From: Pseudolysinimonas kribbensis
GTDB taxonomy: Bacteria > Actinomycetota > Actinomycetes > Actinomycetales > Microbacteriaceae
Direction: 5' to 3'
NCBI RefSeq assembly: GCF_030161895.1
Contig: NZ_BSVB01000001.1
Span: forward strand, 2,480,001 to 2,544,000
Length of the DNA stretch: 64,000 nucleotides
The notes under the pieces are model-generated. The model had not been told where the DNA came from and searched no databases. It was given only the letters and a program-made list of their open reading frames with translations. Below, one piece after another: positions 34,320 to 43,290 of the stretch. How positions within the stretch are numbered: the first letter of the stretch is position 1; each line of letters starts with the position of its first letter. A program made the position numbers and the translations under genes.

Positions 34320-35303
34320 ATGCCTCTTCTCGGTACCGGAGTCCAAGAGGGACTCCTCCTCAAGCCCGTCACCTACCCGTGGGCGATGGAGCTCTACGAC
34401 CAGGCCGTCGCGAACACCTGGTTCCCCAACGAGATCCAGCTCGGCGAGGACCTGGCCGACTTCAAGAAGATGACCGACGAGGAGCGCCACGCGGTCACCT
34501 TCCTGATCAGCTACTTCAACCCCAACGAGCTGCTCGTCAACAAGGCGCTCGCCTTCGGTGTCTACCCGTACGTCAACGCACCGGAGACCCACCTCTACCT
34601 CGCGAAGCAGATGTGGGAGGAGGCCAACCACTGCATGTCGTTCGAGTACGTGCTCGAGACGTTCCCGATCGACCGCAACGAGGCCTACAACTCGCACGTC
34701 GACATCCCGTCGATGCGGCGCAAGGAGGAGTTCGAGGTCAACTTCATCCGTCGCATGACGGAGGAGACCCTCGACATCACGACGACCGCGGGCAAGCAGG
34801 ACTTCATCCGCAACCTCGTGGCCTACAACATCATCCTCGAGGGCATCTGGTTCTACTCGGGGTTCATGGTGGCCCTGTCGTTCCGCCAGCGGAACCTGCT
34901 GCGCAACTTCGGCTCGCTCATGGACTGGATCGTGCGCGACGAGTCGCTGCACCTGAAGTTCGGGATCAACCTGATCCTCACGGTGCTCGACGAGAACCCC
35001 GATCTGCAGACGCCGGAGTTCGCGGCCGAGATCAAGAAGATGATCACGGATGCCGTGGAGATGGAGGAGGCGTACAACAACGATCTCCTGCCGGGCGGCA
35101 TCCTGGGCCTGAACGCCGGATACATCAACCAGTACGTGAAGTATCTCGCCGACCGCCGGCTCGAGGAGCTCGGCTTCGGCACCGAGTACAACGTGACCAA
35201 CCCGGCGAAGTGGATGGCGACGGCGAACGACACACTCGAGCTGGTGAACTTCTTCGAGTCGACCAACACCTCGTACGAGTCGAACGCGAAGGCGTCCAGC
35301 TAG
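34320..35303 (+). CDS. nrdB: Ribonucleotide reductase beta subunit, probable subclass Ic (Mn/Fe)
   Basis: 327-residue R2 protein. Metal ligands aligned with E. coli are E70 (NELLVNK; Asp84 in E. coli), E101 and H104 (EEANH), E174 (ILEGI), E208 and H211 (RDESLHL). The radical-tyrosine position, four residues after the His of EEANH, is F108, not Tyr. Glu as first ligand and Phe at the radical site are the features of Chlamydia-type subclass Ic, which stores the oxidising equivalent in a Mn(IV)/Fe(III) centre. It pairs with NrdA to make dNDPs. A strong terminator follows at 35329-35369. Confidence 0.9.
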   Translation: MPLLGTGVQEGLLLKPVTYPWAMELYDQAVANTWFPNEIQLGEDLADFKKMTDEERHAVTFLISYFNPNELLVNKALAFGVYPYVNAPETHLYLAKQMWEEANHCMSFEYVLETFPIDRNEAYNSHVDIPSMRRKEEFEVNFIRRMTEETLDITTTAGKQDFIRNLVAYNIILEGIWFYSGFMVALSFRQRNLLRNFGSLMDWIVRDESLHLKFGINLILTVLDENPDLQTPEFAAEIKKMITDAVEMEEAYNNDLLPGGILGLNAGYINQYVKYLADRRLEELGFGTEYNVTNPAKWMATANDTLELVNFFESTNTSYESNAKASS

Positions 35304-35328
35304 GCGCGGCGACCTGCGGGTGACTGTG

Positions 35329-35369
35329 CCGGTGGCCGGGCATCACCCCCGGCGAGCCGGCCACCGGCG
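35329..35369 (+). terminator. Terminator hairpin after nrdAB
   Basis: GCCGGTGGCCGG (35329-35340) and CCGGCCACCGGC (35358-35369) are perfect 12-base inverted repeats with a 17-base loop, starting 25 bases after the nrdB stop. No U-run follows, as is common in high-GC actinobacteria. The stretch from here to 35480 shows no gene. Confidence 0.7.
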
Positions 35370-35480
35370 TGCTCCACGACATCGGAAGGAAACCCCCGAG
35401 TACGCGCGTGCACCAGCGCATCGTCTCCAGTATCGGAGGCGTGCGCACAACGACACACCCTACTCCGGCCGCGCGGTCCT

Positions 35481-35500
35481 TGCCCCCAATACAGGGGGCA
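35481..35500 (-). terminator. Short hairpin after the TetR gene
   Basis: TGCCCCC (35481-35487) and GGGGGCA (35494-35500) pair perfectly with a 6-base loop. It lies 5 bases after the TetR stop on the minus strand and is the likely end of that transcript. Confidence 0.5.
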
Positions 35501-35505
35501 CGCGA

Positions 35506-36165
35506 TCATGTCGCCGGTGTCACCAGACCATCGTCCCCCGGCGCCCGCCCAGGCCGCTGAGCCGGCGCTTTCGGCAGGAGCAGCCCCGGCCCGGCGATGA
35601 GGCGCACGGCGGCGAAGTACGCGTCGCCGTCGAACGCGGGCACGAGCGCCCGCTGCACGAAGTAGCCCTGGGCGAGCGCGAGCACCGCGGGCCACGCGCC
35701 GGTCGCCCAGGCGCCGGGATCGGGCATCCCGCGATGCGTCGCCCAGGTGGTCAGATAGTCGAGCCAGGCCTTCTGCAGCACGGCGAAGATCTCGCCCACG
35801 AGGCCGCTCATCTCGGAGTCGGCGGTCGCCTCGCCCCAGAGCTGTACGAGCACGCGGGTGTCGATGATGTCGTCGACCATCCCGCCGAGCAGGCCGCGCA
35901 TCGTCTCGACCGGATCGCTGAGCCGCCCGTCGTCCGATGTGCCCAGCTCTCCGAGCCGTCGGGAGAGCACGTCGCGCCCCACGCTCAGCGCGATCTCCTG
36001 CTTGCCGGAGAAGTGCAGGTAGATCGCGCCGGCCGACAACCCGGAGCGGGCGATGATGTCCGCCATCGAGGTGCGCTGAAAGCCCTTCTCGCCGAAGCAC
36101 TCCAGCGCAGCGGCGACGATCCGAGCGCGGCGGGATTCGCGGTGCGCGTCGCTGACCTTGGGCAT
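35506..36165 (-). CDS. TetR/AcrR-family transcriptional regulator
   Basis: 219 residues. Residues about 14-60 are the TetR helix-turn-helix (RIVAAALECFGEKGFQRTSMADIIARSGLSAGAIYLHFSGKQEI); the rest is an all-helical ligand domain with no recognisable specificity. The ATG at 36163-36165 has GATGAGG upstream. It is divergent from the membrane protein at 36233, and a palindrome of TetR-operator type (36198-36211) lies between them, so it likely represses both. Ligand unknown. Confidence 0.88.
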   Translation of the reverse strand: MPKVSDAHRESRRARIVAAALECFGEKGFQRTSMADIIARSGLSAGAIYLHFSGKQEIALSVGRDVLSRRLGELGTSDDGRLSDPVETMRGLLGGMVDDIIDTRVLVQLWGEATADSEMSGLVGEIFAVLQKAWLDYLTTWATHRGMPDPGAWATGAWPAVLALAQGYFVQRALVPAFDGDAYFAAVRLIAGPGLLLPKAPAQRPGRAPGDDGLVTPAT

Positions 36166-36197
36166 CTTGACCTCATCCTGGCATGGAGAGTATAAAG

Positions 36198-36211
36198 AAC
36201 GAGCGTTCGTT
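36198..36211. promoter_or_regulatory. TetR operator-like palindrome
   Basis: AACGAGCGTTCGTT has inverted arms AACGA/TCGTT around a 4-base centre, a common TetR operator layout, in the 67-base gap between the divergent TetR and membrane-protein genes. AT-rich -10-like stretches flank it on both sides. Confidence 0.6.
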
Positions 36212-36232
36212 TTTAATAGATCGGAGCCCCTC

Positions 36233-37306
36233 ATGCCGACATCGGCACCCGAGCCGCATTCGCCGTGGCGTCGCGCCATCGGGATCGGCGTCGCCCTGGC
36301 CGCCCTCGTCACGATCGTCGTCCTGGCCTTCGCATGGCCGAGCGTCACGTCGGCTCCGAAGGGCGTCCCGATCGCCGTGGCGGGCCCGGATGCCGCGGTG
36401 GGCCGGTTCGAGACCGCCCTGCGTCAGCAGGCGGGTGATGCGTTCGACGTCCATCCGGTCGCCGGTCGCACCGCTGCCGTGCGGGCGATCGAGCGCCGCG
36501 CGGACTACGGCGCCATCCTCCTCGGCGACCGCCCCGCCGTGCTCACCTCATCCGCCGCGTCGCCGATCGTCGCCCAGCAGCTGGCGGCGATCGCACCCGT
36601 GCTGCAGGCGCAGCTGCAGAAGGCCGTCGCCGCGCAGCTGCCGGCGGGAGCTCCAGTACCGGCCATCAGCGTCGAGGTCGCCGATGTGGTGCCGCTCGCC
36701 GAGGCCGACGCGCGCGGCACGGGGCTCATCGCGGCGGCGCTGCCGCTCGTGATCGGCGGACTGATCGGCGGTGTCGCCCTCACGATCGCGCTCGTCGGTT
36801 CGGTCCGTCGGCTCGCCGCCCTCGCCGTCTACGCGGTCGTGGGAGGCATCGCGCTCACGAGCGTGCTGCAGGGATGGTTCGGCGTGCTGCAGGGGTCCTT
36901 CCCGCTCAACGCGAGCATCTTCACCCTGGCTCTCCTGGGGATCGGTGCGCCCATCATCGGGTTCGCCGCGCTCGTCGGCCGGATCGGCGTCGCGATCGGC
37001 CCCGCGACCTTCCTCCTGATCGCCAATCCGATCTCGGCGGCGGCGCAGCCGCTCGAGTTCCTCCCGGCCCCGTGGGGAGCGGTCGGCCAGTGGTTCCCGC
37101 CGGGCGCGGCCGCGACGCTGCTGCGCGACGCCTCGTACTTCCCGCACGCGGACACGACGTTCCCCTGGCTCGTGCTCGCAGGATGGGCGGCGGCCGGTGC
37201 GCTGCTCGGGCTGGTCGGGCACTTCCGGCAGACGGGCGGCGCGACCGCGGAGGCGATCCACGAGGCGGAGCGGGCGGAGGTCTCCGAGCCGGCGGTGGCC
37301 GCCTAG
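36233..37306 (+). CDS. YhgE/Pip-like membrane protein
   Basis: 357 residues. A first helix near the N-terminus ([20 protein letters not shown]) is followed by an extracytoplasmic domain of about 150 residues ([34 protein letters not shown]) and then five helices ending before a charged tail. The C-terminal pattern [28 protein letters not shown] is typical of YhgE/ABC-2-like membrane proteins controlled by a divergent TetR. The start is supported by GGAG 9 bases upstream of the ATG at 36233. Such proteins are linked to export or envelope stress; the substrate is unknown. The gene ends overlapping the convergent TIM-barrel gene by 4 bases. Confidence 0.78.
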   Translation: MPTSAPEPHSPWRRAIGIGVALAALVTIVVLAFAWPSVTSAPKGVPIAVAGPDAAVGRFETALRQQAGDAFDVHPVAGRTAAVRAIERRADYGAILLGDRPAVLTSSAASPIVAQQLAAIAPVLQAQLQKAVAAQLPAGAPVPAISVEVADVVPLAEADARGTGLIAAALPLVIGGLIGGVALTIALVGSVRRLAALAVYAVVGGIALTSVLQGWFGVLQGSFPLNASIFTLALLGIGAPIIGFAALVGRIGVAIGPATFLLIANPISAAAQPLEFLPAPWGAVGQWFPPGAAATLLRDASYFPHADTTFPWLVLAGWAAAGALLGLVGHFRQTGGATAEAIHEAERAEVSEPAVAA

Positions 37307-38133
37307 AAGGTCATCCGGGTGAAGCTGCGCACCGTCTCGGTGAGCGCCCGCTCGGTGGGCAGCCGCTCCATCGAGGACGCGCCGTAGAAGCCGTGCAGGC
37401 CGGTCGCATTCGCGAGCACGTACTGCGCGTCGGACGGTTCGGCGACCGGACCGCCGTGCACGAGCACGACGACGTCGTCGCGGACCGCCTTCGCGGCGGC
37501 CGCCCACTCGCTGGCCAGCGCGACGCAGTCGTCGAGGGTCTTGGCGGTCTCCGCGCCGATGCTGCCGCCGGTGGTCAGTCCCATGTGGCACACCACGATG
37601 TCGGCACCGGCCCGCGTCATCGCCTCGGCGTCCTCGACCGAGAACACGTAGGGCGTGGTCAGCAGGTCGTGGTCGTGGGCACGACGCACGATGTCGACCT
37701 CGAGCTGGTAGCTCATGCCGGTCTCCTCGAGGTTGGCGCGGAAGACGCCGTCGATGAGACCCACCGTGGGGAAGTTCTGGATGCCGGAGAAGCCGAGCTC
37801 CTTCAGCTGCTTCAGGAAGTGGTCGGGGTTCAGGAACGGATCGGTTCCGTTGACGCCGGCGAGCACGGGCGTGTGCTTCGGCACCGGGAGCACCTCGCGC
37901 CCCATCTCGACCACGAGATCGTTGGCGTTGCCGTACGCCAGGAGGCCGGAGAGCGAACCGCGGCCGGCCATCCGGAACCGGCCCGAGTTGTAGATCACGA
38001 TGAGGTCGGCGCCGCCGTCCTCCTCGCATTTCGCCGAGAGACCGGTGCCGGCCCCGGCGCCGACGATCGGTCGGCGCTCGGCGATCTTGCGGGTGAAGCG
38101 GGCGAGCAGCTCGGCTCGCGGGATGAACGGCAT
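37303..38133 (-). CDS. Phosphoenolpyruvate-hydrolase-like TIM-barrel protein (Tm-1 C-terminal half)
   Basis: 276 residues of the TIM-barrel family Pfam calls PEP-hydrolase-like: [37 protein letters not shown] at the first strands, [41 protein letters not shown] and [11 protein letters not shown]. The biochemical reaction is not established for most members. It follows the Tm-1-like gene (38168-39388) by 34 bases in the same order in which the two domains are fused in plant Tm-1, so the two proteins probably act together. Confidence 0.87.
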   Translation of the reverse strand: MPFIPRAELLARFTRKIAERRPIVGAGAGTGLSAKCEEDGGADLIVIYNSGRFRMAGRGSLSGLLAYGNANDLVVEMGREVLPVPKHTPVLAGVNGTDPFLNPDHFLKQLKELGFSGIQNFPTVGLIDGVFRANLEETGMSYQLEVDIVRRAHDHDLLTTPYVFSVEDAEAMTRAGADIVVCHMGLTTGGSIGAETAKTLDDCVALASEWAAAAKAVRDDVVVLVHGGPVAEPSDAQYVLANATGLHGFYGASSMERLPTERALTETVRSFTRMTF

Positions 38134-38167
38134 GGGTGAGTCCTGGGTGTCGTGGGGCGGGCGGGGT

Positions 38168-39388
38168 TCAGTGGGCGGCGGCGATCGCGGCGTGCAGGGT
38201 GTCGACCATCGCGTCGGCGAAGGCCGGGTCGTTGACGTCGAGCTCGAGCTCGACGAGGGGGATGCTCGATCCGGCGAGGCCCTCTCGGATGGCGCCGAAC
38301 AACCGCTCGTCGGCCTCGGCGTCGAAGAACGGGCCGCCCTCCACCGCGATGGCGGAGACGCCGCGCACGGGGAGGAAGACCGTGGTCGGCCCGGTCGCGG
38401 CGGCGGCCTTGCGGGCGACCTCGGCGCCGAGCTGCGCGCACTCGTCGGGCGTCGTGCGCATGAGCGTCACGCTCGAGTTGTGCTCGTACAGGGTGCGCCC
38501 GCGGAACTGCGGGGGCACCGTGTCCATCGGCCCGAAGTTGACCATGTCGAGCGCGCCGACCGAGATCACCTGCGGTGTGCCCGTCGCGCCGGCGGCGGTG
38601 AGGCGGTCCTCGCCCGCGTCGAAGACGCCGCCGACGAGGTGGTCGGCGAGCTCGGTGGTGGTGACGTCGAGCACGCCGGCGAAGAAGCCCTGCCGGCACA
38701 GCGACTCGAGCGAACGGCCGCCGGAGCCGGTCATGTGGAAGACGAGCACCTCGTAGCCGAGCGCCTCGAGCCGTGCCCGGGCGCGCGTCACGCACGGGGT
38801 GGTCACGCCGAACATCGAGGCCGCCACCATGGGCTTGCCGCCGGACTCCTGCGGTGCCGGAGCGCCGACCATGCCCGCCATGGCCGCGGCGGCATTGGCG
38901 AGGATGCGGATCGAGATGCGGTTCAGCCCCGCGATGTCGACGATGCTCGGCACGAGGATGAGGTCGGTCTCCTCGATGTACATCTCGGTGTTGCCGGATG
39001 CCGCGGTCGAGACGATCAGCTTGGGGAACCCGAGCGGGAGCGGACGGAACGCGGTCGCGGCGAGCGATGTGCCCCCGGTGCCGCCGAGCGCCATGGCGCC
39101 CTGGATCTCGCCCCGCTCCTGCAGGTCGGCGACGACCCGCGTCGCTCCGGCCGCCATGATCGCCATCGCGGCACCGCGGTCGCCGGCGCGCACGAGGGCC
39201 TCGATGTCGCCTCCACCGGCGGCGGCGACGCGGTCCCGTGCGATGTCCGGGGTGAACCCGGGCTCGCCGAGCACGCCGGTGTCGACGACGAGCGTGTCGA
39301 CCCCGGCATCCCGCAGCCGATCGCGCACGAAGGCGTACTCGTCCGACTTGGTGTCGAGCGCCCCGACCAGGGCCACCGTGTGCGGCAT
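38168..39388 (-). CDS. Tm-1-like (UPF0261) ATP-binding-domain protein
   Basis: 406 residues, full length. N-terminal [25 protein letters not shown], the Gly-rich [35 protein letters not shown] and the second-domain segments [33 protein letters not shown] identify the UPF0261/Tm-1-like family. The family's Gly-rich loops are thought to bind a nucleotide. It is divergent from the MocR regulator at 39452 with only 63 bases between them, so MocR probably controls it. Bacterial members sit in carbohydrate-acid loci, but the reaction is not known to me. Confidence 0.88.
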   Translation of the reverse strand: MPHTVALVGALDTKSDEYAFVRDRLRDAGVDTLVVDTGVLGEPGFTPDIARDRVAAAGGGDIEALVRAGDRGAAMAIMAAGATRVVADLQERGEIQGAMALGGTGGTSLAATAFRPLPLGFPKLIVSTAASGNTEMYIEETDLILVPSIVDIAGLNRISIRILANAAAAMAGMVGAPAPQESGGKPMVAASMFGVTTPCVTRARARLEALGYEVLVFHMTGSGGRSLESLCRQGFFAGVLDVTTTELADHLVGGVFDAGEDRLTAAGATGTPQVISVGALDMVNFGPMDTVPPQFRGRTLYEHNSSVTLMRTTPDECAQLGAEVARKAAAATGPTTVFLPVRGVSAIAVEGGPFFDAEADERLFGAIREGLAGSSIPLVELELDVNDPAFADAMVDTLHAAIAAAH

Positions 39389-39451
39389 CGGGGGACCGTC
39401 CCTTCCGCGCCCCGGTTGACCGCGACGCTGCGTCGCTCACATGATGTGCGG

Positions 39452-40899
39452 ATGACGTTGGAGAGGGCGAGTGCCAATTCGTTCCGATTGGCTGCGATCG
39501 GCGCGAGCCGGCTCGTGCGTCTGCTCGGGGACTGGGCCCGCGGCGACGGCCCGTTGCACGAGCAGCTCGCCGACCAGATGCGGCATCTGATCCGCACCGG
39601 GGCCATGACCTCGGGCACCCGACTGCCCTCCGAGCGATCGCTGGGGCTCGCCCTGAACCTCAGTCGCAACACCGTGACGAAGTCGCTGGACCTGCTGCGC
39701 GGCGAGGGGCTGCTCTCGAGCCGGCAGGGCGACGGCACCTACGTGACCGTGAGCCGACGGCACAGCGGGCCGGTCCGCGGCGACGACCGGTTGCGCTCCT
39801 TCGTGGCGGAGGATCCGGTGCAGCTGGACCGGATCGACCTGCGCAGCGCTGCGATGCCGGGGCTGGCCATGGTCGCCGACGAGGTCAACCTGCTCGACGG
39901 CTCGCGCATGCGCGAGCTCGTCGCGAGCCACGGCTACATCCCCTCGGGCCTGCCCGAGCTGCGCGAGGCGATCGCCGCGTACTACCGGGGTCTCGGGCTG
40001 CCCACCGGGCCGGAGCACATCCTGGTGTGCTCCGGGGCGCAGCAGGCGCTGCGGCTCGTCGCGTCGTCGTTCATCACCCCCGGGGCGACGGTGCTGATCG
40101 AGGAGCCGTCGTTCCGCGGCGCCATCGAGTCGCTCCAGGCTCTCGGCGCGCGACTCGTGGGCGTGTCCTCGGGCGGCGACGGCATCGACGTCGACGAGCT
40201 CGCGGCGGCCGTCGCGGCCCGCAAGCCCGCGCTCATCGTGCTGCAGTCGACGGTGCACAACCCGACCGGGTCCGTCCTCGACCGGTTCCACCGCAGCAGG
40301 ATCACGGCCATCGCGGAACGCTCGGGCGTGCCGGTCATCGACGACGCGACCCTCTCCGACACCATCATCGATGGCGAGCGCCGGCCGATTCCGCTCGCCG
40401 CGGGAAGCGACCTGGTGCTGACCGTCGGGTCGATGAGCAAGTCGTTCTGGGGCGGGCTGCGGCTGGGCTGGGTGCGCGCGCAGCCCGAGACGATCGACGA
40501 GCTCATCGCGGTCAAGGGCGGCGAGGACCTCGGCACGTCGGTGCTCGCGCAACTGCTCGCCGCGCAGCTGCTGCCGCAGATCGAGCGGGCTCGCGACGAG
40601 CGGTTCCGCACGCTGACCGAGGGGCGCCGACTCGCGCTCGAGCAACTGGCCGAGCAACTGCCGGACTGGACGCCGCAGGTGCCGGCCGGCGGGGATCCCT
40701 CTGGATCCGGCTCCCCGGTCCGGGTGCCACGGCGTTCGCGCAGCGCGCGGAGCGCGTCGGCGTGCAGATCCTCCCGGGTCCCACCTTCTCGGCGGAGGAC
40801 CGGCTCGACGACCACGTGCGGCTCTCCTACGCCGCCGATCAGGGGGCCGTCGCGCGCGGCATCGACCTGCTCGCGCAGGTGTGGAGCGAGTTCGGCTGA
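39452..40899 (+). CDS. MocR/GntR-type regulator with aminotransferase domain (one frame break)
   Basis: Repaired length 482 residues. Residues about 35-105 are a GntR winged helix (HLIRTGAMTSGTRLPSERSLGLALNLSRNTVTKSLDLL), and the remainder is a fold-type I aminotransferase-like domain with HNPTG, IDDATLSD and the PLP lysine in SMSKSFWGGLRLGW. A run of four G at 40691-40694 breaks the frame; one more G joins VPAGG to GSLWIRLPGPG. The ATG at 39452 lies close to the divergent Tm-1-like start. MocR proteins sense amino or amino-sugar compounds through PLP, so the effector is probably an amine or PLP itself. Confidence 0.88.
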
Positions 40900-41067
40900 C
40901 CCGCGGTCGTGACCGCTGCTCAGCGAGCGGGTGCCACCTGACCGGAATTGGCCCTCTCCCTGTCCTCGCGCTCCCTTCAGGATGTTCGGGTGGCGACTGC
41001 TGATCGCCACCCGACAGCGGGGTCGGCACGCGCCGGCCCGACCGATCCAGCGAGAGGCGCGTTCCCC

Positions 41068-41448
41068 ATGCCCGACACCCCCATCTCCCGCGGCCGCGGC
41101 GGCCTCACCCGCGCGAGCGAGGTCGTCGTCGAGCCGCAGTCCTGGGGCCGGCTCGAGTGGGCCGTCTCCGATGCCATCGGCAACTCCGACACGATGACGG
41201 TCGGCACCTGCTTCATCGACCCGGGCCAGCAGAACCCGGTGCACCACCACCCGAACTGCGACGAGGTGCTGCGGGTCGTGCGCGGCACGATCCGGCACCG
41301 GGTCGACGACGAGTACGTGCAGATGGGGCCGGGAGACACGATCTCGATCCCGCAGGGCGCGGTGCACAACGCCGAGAACATCGGCGACGAGGTCGCCGAG
41401 CTCGCCATCTGCTATCCGAACGCGAAGCGGCAGGTGGTCGGCGAATGA
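41068..41448 (+). CDS. Single-domain cupin
   Basis: 126-residue cupin with metal motif 1 PVHHHPNCDEVLRVVRG (His-x-His-x4-Glu) and motif 2 PQGAVHNAEN, both complete. It is the first gene of a plus-strand operon with a Gfo/Idh/MocA dehydrogenase, an isomerase and a sugar ABC importer; its stop overlaps the dehydrogenase ATG. In such operons cupins usually act as sugar isomerases or epimerases or mutarotases. The 168 bases upstream (40900-41067) hold a small palindrome CGCTG-CT-CAGCG at 40914-40925 and no clear promoter. Confidence 0.82.
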   Translation: MPDTPISRGRGGLTRASEVVVEPQSWGRLEWAVSDAIGNSDTMTVGTCFIDPGQQNPVHHHPNCDEVLRVVRGTIRHRVDDEYVQMGPGDTISIPQGAVHNAENIGDEVAELAICYPNAKRQVVGE

Positions 41449-42459
41449 GCCGTCATCGTGTCGCCATCGTCGGCTGCGGCAACGTCAGCGACATGCACTT
41501 CCGCGGCTACCTCGATCGGCCGGACCGCGTCGAGATCGTCGCGGCGGTCGACCCGGACCCGGCGCGCCGCGCCTGGGCGGCCGAGAACTTCGGCGTGACC
41601 GACACCTACGCGAGCATCGGTGAGCTGCTGGCCGGTGCCGACTTCGAGGTCGCGTCGGTGTGCACCCCCAGCACGGTGCGGCTGGAGGCCGTGCGGGAGC
41701 TCGCCGAGGGCGGCAAGCACCTGCTGGTCGAGAAGCCGATGGCCGACGACATGACGGAGGCGCGGGAGATCGTCCGCACCGCCGGGGACGCCGGCGTGCT
41801 GCTGGCCGTCGACCAGAACTTCCGCGACCACTACGCCTTCGGGCTCGCCCGCGACGCGATCGCCGCCGGACGCATCGGCCGGGTGCTCGGCATCGACCAG
41901 AGCGAGCTCATGTGGCGCGAGGTCGTCGGCTGGCGCGCCGAGGCGCGGCACCACGCGCTCGCGGTCATGGGGGTGCACTGGTTCGACGGGTTCCGCTACC
42001 TCATCGACGCCCAGCCGGACGCCGCGGACCGCCGCGACGCCGACTGGATCGTCGCGCGCACCTTCACCCACCCGGCGATGCACACCGCGGGGAGACCGAC
42101 GCCTTCATCCAGGTGCACTTCGGCGGCATCCCGGTGAACTACACGCAGAGCTTCGCCTCCCGGGTGAACCGCGTCGAGACGATCGTGCTGGGCGAGACCG
42201 GCACGCTGCGACTCACCTACGACGCCCTGGAGGTCCACACCGCCGACGGCGTGGAGACCACCTCGAACCCGTGCGCCGGCGACGGCAAGCCGATCTCGGC
42301 CTACCGCAGTCTGGAGCGCCTGCTCGACGCCCTCGACAGCGGCACGCAGCCCGGCAACTCGGGTGAGGACAACCTCAAGACGCTCTCCTCCTGTTCGCTG
42401 CCTACGAGTCGGCGCGGACCGAGCAGCCGGTCGCACTCGAGAACGGGCTCCTGCCGTGA
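41445..42459 (+). CDS. Gfo/Idh/MocA-family oxidoreductase (two frame breaks)
   Basis: Repaired length 338 residues. Rossmann motif VGCGNVSDMH, the family's EKP motif (GGKHLLVEKPMADD) and the C-terminal sheet domain (FIQVHFGGIPVNYTQSF; LGETGTLRLTYD) are all present. Frame breaks lie at 42089-42092 (four G, should be five) and 42382-42392. NAD(P)-dependent oxidation of a sugar, inositol or their acids is the usual activity. It overlaps the cupin and the isomerase genes by 4 bases each, so the three enzymes are made together. Confidence 0.87.
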
Positions 42460-43232
42460 GCGCCGGCAACCGGATCGCCTTCAGCAAGCCCACCCGCACC
42501 GACGCCGACACCGAGGCCCTGCTCGGCGGATTCCGCGCGGCCGGTTACGACGGCCTGCAGCTCAAGATGAACCAGTTCACGCCGTGGCTTGATGACGCCG
42601 GCGCCTTCCGAGCGCGCTACCCGGAGCCCGGCGTCGCCTCGGCCGTGATCTTCTTCGACGTGCCGGATGCCGCCGGCGAGGAACGCCTCGCGCGGGTCAT
42701 CGAGTTCGCCGGCGCGGTCGGGTCCGAACGCGTCGTCTACTGCCAGAACCGCACCCACGAGGGCGTGGACCGCGCGCTGCTCGAGGCATACGCGACGAGC
42801 CTCTCGGGGCACGGCCGCCGCGCCCGCGAGCTGGGCGTCGCGCTCTCGTTGCACCACCATTTCGACCAGCCCGTCATGACCCCGGATGACGTGCGCGCGT
42901 TCTTCGGCGCGGTGCAGACGGCCGACGGGTCGCCGCTCGTGGGGCTCACGGTCGACACGGCGCACCTGGCCAAGTCGGGCGTCGAGGACATCCCGGGCTT
43001 CATCGCTGAGTTCGCGGGCGTCATCGACAACATCCACCTGAAGGACTACGCCGACGGCCAGTGGCGGCTGTTCGGCCAGGGCGACCTCGATCTCGTCGGC
43101 ATCCTGAGCGCCCTGCGCGACGTGGGCTATCCGGGCTGGATCTGCGTCGACGAGGAGTCATCGGCGTCGCTCGAGGACGGCCTGCGCGTGTCCCGCGACT
43201 GGCTGGACTCCCACCCACCCGCACGTACCTGA
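42456..43232 (+). CDS. Sugar phosphate isomerase/epimerase family TIM-barrel protein
   Basis: 258 residues of the AP-endonuclease-2/xylose-isomerase-like TIM barrel. Metal-binding segments include LSLHHHFDQPV, GLTVDTAHLAKSG, DNIHLKDYADGQWRLFGQGDLD and WICVDEESS with the usual His, Asp and Glu ligands. It starts at a GTG (42456-42458) overlapping the dehydrogenase stop. With the cupin and dehydrogenase it suggests an oxidation-isomerisation module as in inositol or 3-keto-sugar catabolism; the substrate is not evident. Confidence 0.85.
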   Translation: MSAGNRIAFSKPTRTDADTEALLGGFRAAGYDGLQLKMNQFTPWLDDAGAFRARYPEPGVASAVIFFDVPDAAGEERLARVIEFAGAVGSERVVYCQNRTHEGVDRALLEAYATSLSGHGRRARELGVALSLHHHFDQPVMTPDDVRAFFGAVQTADGSPLVGLTVDTAHLAKSGVEDIPGFIAEFAGVIDNIHLKDYADGQWRLFGQGDLDLVGILSALRDVGYPGWICVDEESSASLEDGLRVSRDWLDSHPPART

Positions 43233-43290
43233 CGTCCCGGCTCCGGCCGGGCCCCGCACCACTCGCATTCAACGACGAAGGAGAGAACAG

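Noticed and set aside
38000..39440. Long plus-strand and second minus-strand frames across the Tm-1-like gene
   Set aside because: Arg/Gly/Asp-rich products without motifs; they are other-frame shadows of the UPF0261 gene, and only the last part of the plus-strand frame (from 39452) is the MocR gene.
40914..40925. CGCTG-CT-CAGCG palindrome as a specific operator
   Set aside because: Very short and GC-rich, such sequences are frequent by chance in this DNA; it lies just after the MocR stop and could as well be part of a terminator.
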